A program made the position numbers and the translations under genes. Shown here piece by piece: positions 63,509 through 64,000 of a stretch of 64,000 nt of DNA. The notes below the pieces were generated by a model that saw only the letters and a list, made by a program, of their open reading frames with translations, did no database searches and had not been told where the DNA came from. The stretch's first letter is position 1. Every line of letters begins with the position of its first letter. Source of the stretch: Nissolia schottii (taxonomy: Eukaryota > Streptophyta > Magnoliopsida > Fabales > Fabaceae); NCBI GenBank assembly GCA_003254905.1, contig QANU01073503.1:567694-631693 (forward strand), read 5' to 3'.

Positions 63509-64000
63509 GTATGGCATAAAGCCAATTCTAGATATTTATGTTCCACTCACGTTTTGTTTACTGTTTATTTCTCTTCGCTCCCTCTTTCGGTTGCCCATAA
63601 GAAACTCGTTTATGTATTGGTTGATTGGGCATCCATTAGAATTTGTAGATAAATGGCTTGCTTCTTGTCCCCCCAAAGTATTTTACACACGAGACAGATT
63701 AAAAGAACACTTGATAATGTAAATGAAAAACATAATTGAAGTTTGATAAATAGAGAAGATCTAAAATACTAGACAACTATTTTGAGTGAGGATTCATCAC
63801 AACATTGAAAGTTACTTGCAATTGTAAGGAAATACTATGTCGAATTGACTAAAATATAATAGTTAGAATTATAGGGTGTAGGAAGGGCAGATGGGAACCT
63901 TCTTAACTTTTCCTCCTCTAAAGCTAAACTTGATTGGCTGCATAGTTACATATGTGATGAATGATAGTTTTCCATAGTTGCATTAATTTTTTTTGAAATT
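63509..64000 (+). other. Start of ABCC intron 14, running off the window
   Basis: The donor GTATGG follows ...[10 protein letters not shown]. No acceptor with the expected next residues (FN-type continuation) is seen before the window ends. Frames of 87 and 100 codons here extend from the upstream exon or lie in the intron and are not separate genes. Confidence 0.7.

Noticed and set aside
63389-63722. Two frames at the end of the window as separate genes
   Set aside because: They read from the ABCC exon 63415-63508 (one in its frame) into the following intron.

Overview
This is nuclear DNA from a flowering plant, a eudicot and most likely a legume. It has AT-rich intergenic DNA, GT-AG introns, a miR319-targeted TCP gene, and many small non-autonomous DNA transposons. 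The legume call is inference. It rests on the ABCC protein, which reads like the soybean-type ABCC2, and on a MULE at 53.8 kb whose ends resemble a terminal-repeat family common in legumes. I cannot name the species.

Layout. 0.2-1.3 kb (+): the last three exons of a KH-domain RNA-binding protein. 11.0-12.2 kb (+): a GC-rich single-exon F-box gene of the AUF1-like family. 24.9-26.9 kb (-): a TCP2-type CIN transcription factor with its miR319 site and a leader that is apparently spliced and rich in uORFs. 30.9-32.5 kb: a solo LTR. 33.1-47.1 kb: a satellite array of nearly 14 kb interrupted by a second solo LTR. 47.7-54.6 kb: a cluster of MITEs, one tRNA-derived SINE and two non-autonomous MULEs. 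55.3-64 kb (+): the first 14 coding exons of an ABCC2-type vacuolar ABC transporter that continues past the window.

The order KH - F-box - TCP2 matches, as I recall it, Arabidopsis At4g18375 - At4g18380 - At4g18390. The left half is therefore an old conserved block. The ABCC gene lies beyond the satellite and is not part of that Arabidopsis block as I remember it.

The most striking feature is the satellite. Its repeat is about 177 bp (neighbouring anchors 168-179 bp apart), and each repeat is a trimer of diverged sub-repeats of about 59 bp. Two of the three sub-repeats carry the perfect 10-bp palindrome GGCTATAGCC, and short T5/A5 dyads recur in each. It is a dispersed-arm satellite with a small higher-order structure, lying between two ordinary genes and carrying no credible coding capacity. 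I do not recognise it as a named satellite family.

The genes are not an operon or pathway. They act separately in RNA binding, ubiquitin-ligase targeting, leaf and organ growth control, and vacuolar transport.
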